From JALYYC01 sp963795805 (GTDB lineage Bacteria > Chloroflexota > Dormibacteria > CF-121), in NCBI GenBank assembly GCA_963795805.1, contig CAWCIV010000004.1:62001-126000 (forward strand): DNA of 64,000 bases, read 5' to 3'. Of this stretch, positions 34,143 through 42,125 are shown piece by piece (position 1 is the stretch's first letter; each line of letters begins with the position of its first letter). Below the pieces are notes generated by a model, which saw only the letters and a list, made by a program, of their open reading frames with translations, did not search any database and was not told where the DNA came from. The translations under genes and the position numbers were made by a program.

Positions 34143-35308
34143 CGATCAGTCGCGGCCTCCCTCGACGTCTCGCTGGAGCTGACGACGCGCTCGCGAACCG
34201 TGTCGCCCCGGTAGACGGCGAGATACCGCTCGGCCATGTGCCGCGGACTGAATCGCTCGCGGGCAACTTCGGCGCACCGGACCGGATCGATCTGGTCGAG
34301 GCGGCTGGCCGCCGCCACCAGGCCGTCGACGTCGTCGGCCAGGAACCCGGTCACGCCGTCCTCGATCAACTCCGGCGCTGATCCCGTCCGAAGCGCCACG
34401 ATCGGCGTCCCGACGACCATGCATTCGACCATCGCGAGCCCGAACGGCTCGGGCCACTGCAGCGGGAAGATCCCGGCGGCCGCCCGCGAGATCAGCCGGG
34501 CTTTCTCGGCGCCAGCCACGTTCGGGTAGTACTCGACGGTCCGGCCGAGGTGGGGTTCGACCTCGTCCTCGAAGTAGCGCTCCCCCTCACCGCTACGCTC
34601 CACCTTCCCGGCGAGGATGAGCTTACGCCCGGTCCTGCGGGCGACCTCGATCGCCAGGTGCTGGCCCTTGTCGGGCGTGATCCGAGCAACCTCGATCAGG
34701 TAACGCTCGCGGCTATGCGCGGGTGGTGCCGCCGGAATCTCGACCGCGTTGGGGACGACGGCCGCCACCTTGACCGCCGGCGCGGTGGCTGCCTGGCTGG
34801 CGCTGATCGCGCAGAGGCGGACCCGGTCCTCGATCTCCCGGTAGAAGGCGCAGTAGGGCTCCAGCAACTCCCCGTGAATCGTGTGGACGACGACTGGGGC
34901 AACTCCCGAATGCAGGGCGAGGAGCGTCCCGACCAGGCTGGAGTGCTCATGAATGACATCGAAGCGCTCGCCCGCAAGCCGGCGGTAGACGCGGGCCAGG
35001 TAGGTGTCGAGCCGCGGCCACTCATGGGCGCCACCCAGGTCCCTCACCCAGCGTGCATCCCCCACCGCCACGACCCCCGGCCCGGATCCCTCTGCCCCGA
35101 ACACGACGACGTCGTGGCCCATCCGGCGAAGCTCGGTGTGGAGCAGGTGGACGACGAGTTCCGTGCCTCCGTAGCCGCGCGGCGGCAGCGGATACCACGG
35201 CGGAGCCACGAGCGCGATACGGAGCGGGTCCGATGCGATGAGCGCACCTCCAGGTGCCGGGTTCCCCTCCCCCGGGACACTCCGATCATATCGGCTGGAC
35301 GGTGGCAC
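34139..35308 (-). CDS. Family 4 glycosyltransferase
   Basis: A 389-residue GT-B enzyme. The N-domain has RIALVAPPWYPLPPRGYGGTELVVHLL, the Gly-rich donor-side loop; VIHEHSSLVGTL and VVHTIHG follow. The C-domain has YLIEVARITPDKGQHLAIEV and the E-x7-E motif in FPLQWPEPFGLAMVECMVVGTPIVAL. Such enzymes transfer sugars from nucleotide donors with retention. Donor and acceptor are unknown; the Trp-Pro-Glu-Pro variant is common in GT4 members close to sucrose/trehalose-type glycosyltransferases. The start at 35308 leaves about 28 extra residues before the fold, and a later start is possible. It is divergent from the histidine kinase. Confidence 0.9.
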   Translation of the reverse strand: MPPSSRYDRSVPGEGNPAPGGALIASDPLRIALVAPPWYPLPPRGYGGTELVVHLLHTELRRMGHDVVVFGAEGSGPGVVAVGDARWVRDLGGAHEWPRLDTYLARVYRRLAGERFDVIHEHSSLVGTLLALHSGVAPVVVHTIHGELLEPYCAFYREIEDRVRLCAISASQAATAPAVKVAAVVPNAVEIPAAPPAHSRERYLIEVARITPDKGQHLAIEVARRTGRKLILAGKVERSGEGERYFEDEVEPHLGRTVEYYPNVAGAEKARLISRAAAGIFPLQWPEPFGLAMVECMVVGTPIVALRTGSAPELIEDGVTGFLADDVDGLVAAASRLDQIDPVRCAEVARERFSPRHMAERYLAVYRGDTVRERVVSSSETSREAATDR

Positions 35309-35395
35309 TCCACCCGCATAAAACGTGATAGCGGTTCGTCAGGCTGTCGGAGTCTCCCAGATGGTGTTAATTGCTGAGTCCGTCGCGGTACAGTT

Positions 35396-37291
35396 GTGTC
35401 AGTGACCGACGCGCTCAACCTGCTGCAGTACGCGGTCAGCGCCGGGTTCGTGGGAATCAGCATCCTCATCCTGGTCGACTGGCTCCGCTACCGGGAGCGG
35501 AGCCGCGGCTACCTTGCCCTCGCCATCGGGCTCCTCGGGGTTACCTCGCTCATCGGTCGCGTTACCCCGCTGGCCGGGCACAGCGTCAGCGGCATCCTGT
35601 CGGCACTGGCCCTGGTGGCCTTCATGGCGTCGGGCTACATGCTCCTCATCTTCCGCGACACCTTCGTCCCGCTGACCGGGCGCCTTCGCCTCGGGGCGCT
35701 GGTTGCCGTCGTGGCGGCCACCGTTTTCGAGGTCATCGTGGTCCCGCCGGGCACCACGCAGTCGACCTGGCTTCAGAGCGCGGCGGTCCTTGTCCTCATC
35801 CTCGTTTGGGCCGGATGCGTGCTGGAGCCGATCGTCCGGTTATGGTTGGCCTCCCGTGGACGGCCTGCCGTCCAACGGGCCCGGCTCCGGGCACTCAGCG
35901 CCGGCTATGCGGGGCTGGTTGCCGTGCTTCTCATCGCCGGCATCGGCGGGTCGGCCGCCTCGACGCCGCTGGTCCAGCTGATCATCCAGGTGGTCGCCCT
36001 CCTGGCGATCCCGCTGCTCTACGCCGGCTTCGCGCCCCCGCGCTGGCTGCGCCGGACCTGGCGTGACGCGGAGGAGGGTGAGCTGCGCGGCGCCATCCAG
36101 GACCTGCTGCTCTTCAGCCCGGACCGTGCCACCCTGGCGACCCGCGGCGCGGAATGGGCTCGACGGCTGGTGGGGGCCGACGGGGTCGCCGTCATCGAGC
36201 CGAATGGCGACCTGCTCGCCATCCAGGGAATGCACGGGGACGATGCCCGCCAGCTTGCGTCGCATGGCGATCCCAAGGGGCAGCCCACGCTGGTTGCGGG
36301 GGAAGGCTCCAACCGGCCGAACGCCATCGTGATCCGCCTCCCGCTCGACACCGGCCCGGGCGCCCTCGTGGTCAGGTCGGGGCCGTTCACGCCGTTCTTC
36401 GGCACCGACGAGATGAACCGCCTCTGGTACTACGCGACGAACATCACCGCGGCCCTCGACCGGGCCCGAGTGACGGAGCGGATGGCCACGCTGGAGAAGA
36501 CCAAGTCGCAGTTCCTGAACCTGGCCTCCCACGAGCTGCGCAGCCCCCTCGGCGTGATCAATGGGTACCTCTCCATGCTGGAACAGGGCTCGCTCGGCCA
36601 GCTCAAGGATTCAGGCGTACGCGCCATCGAGGTGCTGAAAGCCAAAGCCCTCGAGATGAATATGCTGGTGGCCCAGATGCTCGAGGCGGCCCGCCTCGAG
36701 GACGGCCGCCTCGCGCTCAAGCGCGATCGACTGGACCTCCGTCGGATCGCCAGGGAGGCGACCGAGGGCATCAAGCCGCTGGTCACCAACCGGCACCGCC
36801 TCGTCCTCGACAATGCCTCGGACCCAGTGCCGATCGTCGGTGATGAGGACCGCCTGGTGACGATCATCACCAACTTGCTGGAGAACGCGATCAAGTACTC
36901 GCCGCAGGGCGGCACGATCCAGTGCACCGTCCTGCAGGATGGCGGAGCGGGGGTTATCAAGGTGCGGGATGACGGCGTCGGGATCGGGGAGGAGGATTTA
37001 CCGCGGCTGTTCAACCGCTTCGAGCGCATCCGCAATCGAGAGACCAGCCACGTCGGGGGGACTGGACTCGGCCTGTACCTCTCCCGCGAGCTCGCCCGCC
37101 AGCACGGCGGGGATCTGCTGGTGGATTCGAAACCGGGGAAGGGCAGCACCTTCACACTGACCATGCCGATCGCCGACCAGCGCCCCGAGGTTGACCCCGA
37201 GGCCATCCCCTCGCCCGAGCCCGCGCCTGCCGCCGCCGAAGCGCCGAGGCTGCGCGTCGTGCCGGGAGGCGACGCCGACCTTACGGCGTAA
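35396..37291 (+). CDS. Membrane sensor histidine kinase
   Basis: A 631-residue kinase with about seven N-terminal membrane helices (to about residue 220), a GAF-like region (about 225-355), a HisKA domain with the phosphoacceptor His379 in LNLASHELRSPLG, and an HATPase domain with the N box ITNLLENAIKYSPQGG, G1 VRDDGVGIGEEDL, and G2 GGTGLGLYLSREL. It is a classical two-component sensor; the stimulus is unknown and no response regulator is adjacent. The start is GTG 35396 or GTG 35402. The C-terminal tail (ASP/GLU/PRO-rich) resembles a linker. The 3' end overlaps the convergent lipoprotein gene by 11 bases. Confidence 0.92.
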   Translation: MSVTDALNLLQYAVSAGFVGISILILVDWLRYRERSRGYLALAIGLLGVTSLIGRVTPLAGHSVSGILSALALVAFMASGYMLLIFRDTFVPLTGRLRLGALVAVVAATVFEVIVVPPGTTQSTWLQSAAVLVLILVWAGCVLEPIVRLWLASRGRPAVQRARLRALSAGYAGLVAVLLIAGIGGSAASTPLVQLIIQVVALLAIPLLYAGFAPPRWLRRTWRDAEEGELRGAIQDLLLFSPDRATLATRGAEWARRLVGADGVAVIEPNGDLLAIQGMHGDDARQLASHGDPKGQPTLVAGEGSNRPNAIVIRLPLDTGPGALVVRSGPFTPFFGTDEMNRLWYYATNITAALDRARVTERMATLEKTKSQFLNLASHELRSPLGVINGYLSMLEQGSLGQLKDSGVRAIEVLKAKALEMNMLVAQMLEAARLEDGRLALKRDRLDLRRIAREATEGIKPLVTNRHRLVLDNASDPVPIVGDEDRLVTIITNLLENAIKYSPQGGTIQCTVLQDGGAGVIKVRDDGVGIGEEDLPRLFNRFERIRNRETSHVGGTGLGLYLSRELARQHGGDLLVDSKPGKGSTFTLTMPIADQRPEVDPEAIPSPEPAPAAAEAPRLRVVPGGDADLTA

Positions 37292-37766
37292 CCAGGTTCC
37301 AGCTCGGGTAGTGGCCGAGCGTGTCGCCCGATTTCTTGTCGTTGTGGAAGAAGTAGAGCGGGAGACCCTTGTAGGTAATCTGCAGGCTGCCATCGTCACG
37401 GGTGATGGTCGCCAGCGCTCCGGTCACGCCGGGCCCCCCGGTCGGCGTCTGCCCGGAGGGCACCGTGAGGGGTGGCCAGATGGTGGCGCATCCGCCCTTG
37501 CAGGCGCTGACGCCGGGGGAATCGCTGCTGAAGGTATAGACCGTCATCATGCTCGACGCAGCGACCAGGATCGTCCCGTTGCTCCCGACCGTCTGCGCGA
37601 GCACCACGGGGCTCGCGCTCGCTGCCGGCGTCGGGCTGGGCGTCGACGCTGCGGTCGCGGTGGGGCTTGGTGTTGCGGAAGAGCCTTGTGCGGCCTGGCT
37701 TCCGCAGGCGGCCAGCGCGCCAGCCAGCGCGAGTGAAGCGATCGATGCGCGCCAATTGATGACCAT
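37281..37766 (-). CDS. PF03640-type lipoprotein
   Basis: A 161-residue lipoprotein with signal peptide and lipobox Cys21 (LAGALAAC), a Ser/Thr/Pro/Ala linker (SPTATAASTPSPTPAAS), and two repeats of the secreted-repeat family: MTVYTFSSDSPGVSACKGGCATIWPPL and LPLYFFHNDKKSGDTLGH. The CxxxC pair and the Y-x-F/Y-x-x-D motif are typical. The family's role is unsettled; some members are proposed electron-transfer or metal-binding proteins on the cell surface. It converges with the histidine kinase. No operon partner is present. Confidence 0.88.
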   Translation of the reverse strand: MVINWRASIASLALAGALAACGSQAAQGSSATPSPTATAASTPSPTPAASASPVVLAQTVGSNGTILVAASSMMTVYTFSSDSPGVSACKGGCATIWPPLTVPSGQTPTGGPGVTGALATITRDDGSLQITYKGLPLYFFHNDKKSGDTLGHYPSWNLVTP

Positions 37767-37809
37767 GCCCAGATAACTACGACGACCCGTTACAGCGGAG
37801 CGGAGGGCG

Positions 37810-39720
37810 CTATCGGGTCAGCGATTCTCCCGCGGGCTCTGATTCGGTGATCGCACGGCGGATGCGACCGGCGACGCCGGCAGCGTCGAGGCCAAGCTGA
37901 GTGAACAGCTCCGCCTGCGAACCCTGCTGGATAAAGGTGTCGGGCACGCCGATCGCGGTCACCGGGATGCCGAGCGGGGCGAGGACCTCCGCGACCGCCG
38001 ATCCGAAGCCGCCGCTGACCACGTTGTCCTCGAGCGTCACGATCGTCGGATGGCGCCGTGCCCAGGTCTCCAGCCGCGGATCGAGCGGCTTGATGTAGCG
38101 GGCGTTGACCACGGTGATGGCTACCCCATCCTTCTCGAGGATCGTCGCCGTCTCCCTCGCGACCGACACCATCTTGCCGGTGGCGAGCAGCAGCGCCGCG
38201 CCGCCCTGGCGAAGGATCTCCCACTCGCCGACTGCGAGCACGCGCGGCGCTTGCGCGACGCCCTCGATGACGGCGCCCTTCGGAAACCGGATCGCGAACG
38301 GACCGGAATCCTGCAAGGTGACGGCGGTGTGCAGCAGGTCGCGCAACTCCTGCGCATCACTGGCGGCGGCCAGCGTCAGACCGGGCATCGCCCGCAGAAA
38401 GGTCAGGTCGAAGATCCCGTGATGCGACGGCCCGTCATCCCCCGTGATCCCGGCGCGATCGAGCGCGAAGATCACCGGGAGGCGGTGCAGGCAGACGTCC
38501 ATCATCACCTGGTCCAGCGCGCGCTGCAGGAACGTCGAGTAGACGACGACGACCGGTCGGAGCTTTGCCATGGCGAGCCCGGCGGCAAAGGTCACGGCAT
38601 GCTGCTCCGCGATCCCGACGTCGAAGAATCGATCCGGAAACCGGTTGAGGAAGGGCCCCAACCCGGCACTGCTGCCCATGGCGGCCGTGATCGCAACCAG
38701 CCGCGGATCCTTCTCGGCCTCGGCGACGAGCGCCTCGCCGAAGACGTCGGTATACAAGACCTTGCGACTCAGCGGCTTGGCCGTCACCAGGTCGAACGCG
38801 CTCGGACTGTGGAAGTGGTCGATCTCATCCTGCTCGGCGGGGCCGTACCCGCGGCCTTTGGTGGTGATGACGTGGACCGCCACCGGGCCGCCAAGCCGCT
38901 TGACCTGGGTCAACGTTCGCTCGATGTCGCCGATGTTGTGACCGTCGATCGGCCCCGAATACTTGATGCCGAGATACTCGAACAGGCTGCGCGGGGAAAT
39001 CAGCTCCTTGAGCCCTTCCTTGATGCGGCGGCCGGCCTCCAGCGCTTTGCCTCCTGCCGGCACCGCGCGCAGGATGCGGTCAACCCGATTCTTGGTCCGG
39101 TGGTAGCTGGGGTTGAGCACGGTCAGCTGTTGCGCCAGGTGTTGGGCCAGGCCGCCAACCGTCGGAGCATAGGAGCGGCCGTTGTCGTTGAGGATGATGA
39201 TGACCGGCGTCTTGCGGTGCCCGATATTGTTGAGCGCCTCGTAGGCCATCCCGCCCGTCAGTGCGCCGTCACCGACGACCACGACGACATGGCCGCTGTC
39301 CCCCTGCCGTCGCAGCGCCTCGGCCATACCCGACGCATAGCTGAGCCCGGTTGAGGCGTGGCTGTTCTCGATGAAGTCGTGCTCGCTTTCCGTCCGGTTT
39401 GGATAACCGCTCATGCCGCCCAGCTTTCGAAGCCGCCCGAACCCGCTCCGGGGCCGGGTGAGCAGCTTGTGGACGTAGGCCTGATGTCCGGTGTCGAAGA
39501 GAATGCGATCCGTCGGGCTGTTGAAGACGCGGTGAATCGCCAGCGTGAGTTCCACCACACCCAGGTTCGGTCCGAGGTGGCCGCCGGTTTTCGACACGGT
39601 CTCGATCAGGAACTGGCGGATCTCTTCGGCCAGCGCCTGCATCTCCGCCTCGCTGAGGGCGCGCAGGTCCGCCGGGCTTTGTACCCGATCGAGGATGGGC
39701 GTTTTTGCGCTATCGGTCAT
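37810..39720 (-). CDS. dxs: 1-deoxy-D-xylulose-5-phosphate synthase
   Basis: The 636-residue product is a complete DXS: TGGHLGPNLGVVELT at the start, the thiamine-diphosphate motif VGDGALTGGMAYEALNN, GLKYSGPIDGHNI-like IKYSGPIDGHN, a transketolase pyrimidine domain with DVGIAEQHAVTFAAGLA and DRAGITGDDGPSHHGIFDL, and a C-terminal domain. It condenses pyruvate and glyceraldehyde 3-phosphate to DXP, the first step of the MEP isoprenoid pathway and a source for thiamine and pyridoxal. No other MEP gene is adjacent. Length and start agree with the family. Confidence 0.96.
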   Translation of the reverse strand: MTDSAKTPILDRVQSPADLRALSEAEMQALAEEIRQFLIETVSKTGGHLGPNLGVVELTLAIHRVFNSPTDRILFDTGHQAYVHKLLTRPRSGFGRLRKLGGMSGYPNRTESEHDFIENSHASTGLSYASGMAEALRRQGDSGHVVVVVGDGALTGGMAYEALNNIGHRKTPVIIILNDNGRSYAPTVGGLAQHLAQQLTVLNPSYHRTKNRVDRILRAVPAGGKALEAGRRIKEGLKELISPRSLFEYLGIKYSGPIDGHNIGDIERTLTQVKRLGGPVAVHVITTKGRGYGPAEQDEIDHFHSPSAFDLVTAKPLSRKVLYTDVFGEALVAEAEKDPRLVAITAAMGSSAGLGPFLNRFPDRFFDVGIAEQHAVTFAAGLAMAKLRPVVVVYSTFLQRALDQVMMDVCLHRLPVIFALDRAGITGDDGPSHHGIFDLTFLRAMPGLTLAAASDAQELRDLLHTAVTLQDSGPFAIRFPKGAVIEGVAQAPRVLAVGEWEILRQGGAALLLATGKMVSVARETATILEKDGVAITVVNARYIKPLDPRLETWARRHPTIVTLEDNVVSGGFGSAVAEVLAPLGIPVTAIGVPDTFIQQGSQAELFTQLGLDAAGVAGRIRRAITESEPAGESLTR

Positions 39721-39772
39721 ATCCGTAAATCGAGTCTAAACGAGAAGGTGCGCCACCTCGTACGTCGGCATC

Positions 39773-39791
39773 AACGGCCGGCGGGGCCGTT
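39773..39791. terminator. Candidate hairpin between Rieske gene and dxs
   Basis: AACGGCC-GGCGG-GGCCGTT forms a perfect 7-bp stem with a 5-base loop, just downstream of the Rieske stop on the minus strand. No U-run follows in that direction, so it may be a weak terminator or a processing hairpin. Confidence 0.3.
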
Positions 39792-39805
39792 TGGTTACCG
39801 GGCGG

Positions 39806-40477
39806 TCAGACGGTGTAGACCTGCACCTTGCCGGCCGCGACCCGAACCTGCAACGTCGGGAGGGGCGGCAGCGGACTCGTGTACTGGTCGGTGGGCTGCC
39901 CGCTCTTTTCGAAGGTGGCGCCGTGGCACGGGCATTCGAAGCGATCCCGGAACTTGCTGTAGTTCAGGATGCAGCCCATGTGCGTGCAGACAGCCGACAG
40001 GCCCTTGACCTCCTGCCCGGTTCGTACCAGAAAACCTTCGATCGCGCCGGACCGGAAGGCGACCGGCGTTCCCTCGGGCAGATCGGTGACGGCTTTCACG
40101 GTTTGCCAGCTTCCCTTCTCGACCAGGAGCTGACCCCCGACGGGCGGTTTCGGCTTCATCAGCTGGTCGACGCCGACCGCGGCCGCCACGCCGGCGGCTA
40201 GCCCGCTGGCCCCGGCCAGCAGCATCGAACGCCGGCTGTGTCGCGCGACGGCGGGCTTCTCCGGCGACCGCTCCTTGACCCATTCACCGATCGACCCCTG
40301 CATCCTGGCCAGAAAGTCGCTCGATGGCAATCCAGCCCCGGGCTTGGCGGCGTGCAGCATGGCGGCGGTCTGGCGGGCGCCCAGTGCATCCTGGTCGGCC
40401 AGCGGGGTGCGCTCCGGCCGGCGGTCCTGCACGATGTCCTCGACGTACTGATCGAGCTGCTCGGGATCGTCGTTCAC
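39806..40477 (-). CDS. Membrane Rieske [2Fe-2S] protein with N-terminal helical extension
   Basis: A 223-residue protein with three parts. Residues 1-80 are charged and helical (DQYVEDIVQDRRPERTPLAD; ARQTAAMLHAAKPG). Residues 80-103 hold a twin-arginine motif HSRRSMLLAGASG and a membrane helix. Residues 115-223 are a Rieske fold with Cys164/His166 in CTHMGC and Cys182/His185 in CPCHGA; Cys169 and Cys184 can form the disulfide. The start ATG overlaps the ECF sigma stop (ATGA). A cytoplasmic N-domain, one Tat-like helix and an exterior redox domain encoded with a sigma factor suggest a redox-responsive anti-sigma factor. A cytochrome bc/b6f role is the alternative, but no cytochrome gene is nearby. 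Confidence 0.85.
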   Translation of the reverse strand: MNDDPEQLDQYVEDIVQDRRPERTPLADQDALGARQTAAMLHAAKPGAGLPSSDFLARMQGSIGEWVKERSPEKPAVARHSRRSMLLAGASGLAAGVAAAVGVDQLMKPKPPVGGQLLVEKGSWQTVKAVTDLPEGTPVAFRSGAIEGFLVRTGQEVKGLSAVCTHMGCILNYSKFRDRFECPCHGATFEKSGQPTDQYTSPLPPLPTLQVRVAAGKVQVYTV

Positions 40478-41034
40478 GGCGTCCTCCCCCGCTCGCGGCC
40501 GGCCCGGTTGAGGGCACGGAACTGCAAGACCTTGACGTTCGTCTCGCTCAAGTTCAGTTCGTGGGCGGTTTCCCGCACGGAATAGCCGCGGAGAAAGCGG
40601 AGCTCGAGCACCCGCCGGTACTGATCGGGCAGGGTGGCAAGCAAGGCATCGACCCGCTGGGCGGCCTCGAGGTTCTCGCGCGTCATCGGCCCCCTGGAGA
40701 TATCCTCGTCGATCCCAGTGGTGTCCTCCGCGTAGTACTCGCGCCAGTGGTCGGCCAGGGTTGTCTGGGCGACCCGGTACAGCCAGCTCCGCAGCTCCGG
40801 AACCGACACGTCGCTGCGCATCCCGTGGATCGCCTTCATGAATACCTTCGAGGTGAGATCTTCCGCGTCGGCGCGGTTACCGACCCGGCTGTAAACGTAC
40901 TGGTAGATGGCAGTGACGTGCGTCTGGTAGGCCCAGGTCAGATGCTCCTGATCAGCCGCGCCGGGCCGGGGAAGCGCCACGACTTTGGGGGAACTCGCCA
41001 GCGCCGGGGCTCCGACCGGGTCTTCTTCTCGCAT
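40474..41034 (-). CDS. ECF-type RNA polymerase sigma factor
   Basis: The 186-residue product has region 2 (AYQTHVTAIYQYVYSRVGNRADAEDLTSKVFMKAI, with RSWLYRVAQTTLADHWRE) and region 4 (ALLATLPDQYRRVLELRFLRGYSVRETAHELNLSETNVKVLQFRAL). It has the usual ECF length and no extra domain. It would direct core polymerase to a small regulon. It is encoded upstream of, and coupled to, the Rieske membrane protein, and divergent from trxB 98 bases away, which hints at a redox-linked regulon. The target promoter is unknown. Confidence 0.93.
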   Translation of the reverse strand: MREEDPVGAPALASSPKVVALPRPGAADQEHLTWAYQTHVTAIYQYVYSRVGNRADAEDLTSKVFMKAIHGMRSDVSVPELRSWLYRVAQTTLADHWREYYAEDTTGIDEDISRGPMTRENLEAAQRVDALLATLPDQYRRVLELRFLRGYSVRETAHELNLSETNVKVLQFRALNRAGRERGRTP

Positions 41035-41132
41035 CCGCTCCCGCTGTTATATACCGGTCAGGGTTACGCTGCGCGGCTTCCGGGAATACTGATCAATGGA
41101 AATTGCTTAGCTATCATGGAGCCGCATTGCCG

Positions 41133-42125
41133 ATGGACAAGGACCGCGACTACGACGTCATCATCATCGGCGCCGGGCCGGCGGGCCTGACCGCCGCCCT
41201 GTACGCCGGTCGCGCGCGGGTCAAGACCGTGCTGCTGGAGCGGGGTGTGCCCGGTGGGCAGTTGCTGAACACGGACGCCATCGAGGACTACCCGGGATTC
41301 GATCACATCACGGGCGTCGAGCTGGCCCAACGCATGGCGGAGCAGGTGACCAAGTTCGGGGTCGCCCTGGAGACGACCGGCGTGACGGCCATCCGGTCGC
41401 ATGGCAACAAGAAAGTCGTTGAAACCGAGAACGGTTCGTACACCGCCGACTTCGTCATCCTGACCGCCGGCGGCTCGCCGAAAAAGCTTGGTATCCCCGG
41501 GGAAGACGAGTTCCAGGGCCACGGGGTATCCCAATGCGCCGTCTGTGATGGCGCCTTCTTCAAAAACGAGGAGGTGGCGGTCATCGGCGGCGGCGACGCC
41601 GCGGTCGAGGAAGCCGTCTTCCTCACCCGCTACTGCAAGAAGGTCTACCTCATCCACCGGCGCGACACCTTTCGCGCCCAGGCGATCCTGGTCGAAGCGG
41701 CCCGCCAAAATCCCAACGTCGAGATCATCATGAACACGGTCGTCACCGAGGTCACCGGGCACGACGGCCAGGTCACGGGGATCACCATCAAGGACGTCAC
41801 GACGGGAGCCATGCGACCGCTGCCGGTTACCGGCGTCTTCGTCTTCGTCGGGTTCCTCCCGAACACCCAGTTCTTCGACCACCGCGACCACGTCGAGCAC
41901 GACCCGCTGGGATTCCTGACGACCGACGCCACCATGCAGACGAGCGTGCCCGGGGTCTACGCGGCCGGCGACGTGCGCTCCCAGCTGACGCGCCAGATCA
42001 CCACGGCGGTGGGCGATGCCACGACCGCGGCCATCGACGCCGTCAAAAAGCTCGAGCTCCGCAAGCATCAGCCGACGCCCGTCCCGGTCGATGCCTACGG
42101 GTCAACCCACCCAACCGAAAGCTAG
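41133..42125 (+). CDS. trxB: Thioredoxin-disulfide reductase
   Basis: A 330-residue flavoenzyme: FAD site IIIGAGPAGLTAALYAGRA, the active-site pair C135-AV-C138 in CAVCDGAFF, NADPH loop VIGGGDAAVEEAVFLTRY, and the FAD-closing GVYAAGDVRSQLTRQITTAVGDA. It reduces thioredoxin with NADPH in the cytoplasm. The start is ATG 41133; TTG 41103 is in frame but gives a non-homologous leader. The gene is divergent from the ECF/Rieske pair, and its 3' end overlaps the GT39-like gene by 35 bases. No thioredoxin gene is adjacent. Confidence 0.94.
   Translation: MDKDRDYDVIIIGAGPAGLTAALYAGRARVKTVLLERGVPGGQLLNTDAIEDYPGFDHITGVELAQRMAEQVTKFGVALETTGVTAIRSHGNKKVVETENGSYTADFVILTAGGSPKKLGIPGEDEFQGHGVSQCAVCDGAFFKNEEVAVIGGGDAAVEEAVFLTRYCKKVYLIHRRDTFRAQAILVEAARQNPNVEIIMNTVVTEVTGHDGQVTGITIKDVTTGAMRPLPVTGVFVFVGFLPNTQFFDHRDHVEHDPLGFLTTDATMQTSVPGVYAAGDVRSQLTRQITTAVGDATTAAIDAVKKLELRKHQPTPVPVDAYGSTHPTES

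Noticed and set aside
38050..39354. Long open frame antisense to dxs
   Set aside because: The dxs frame is complete and conserved, so the antisense frame is a shadow.
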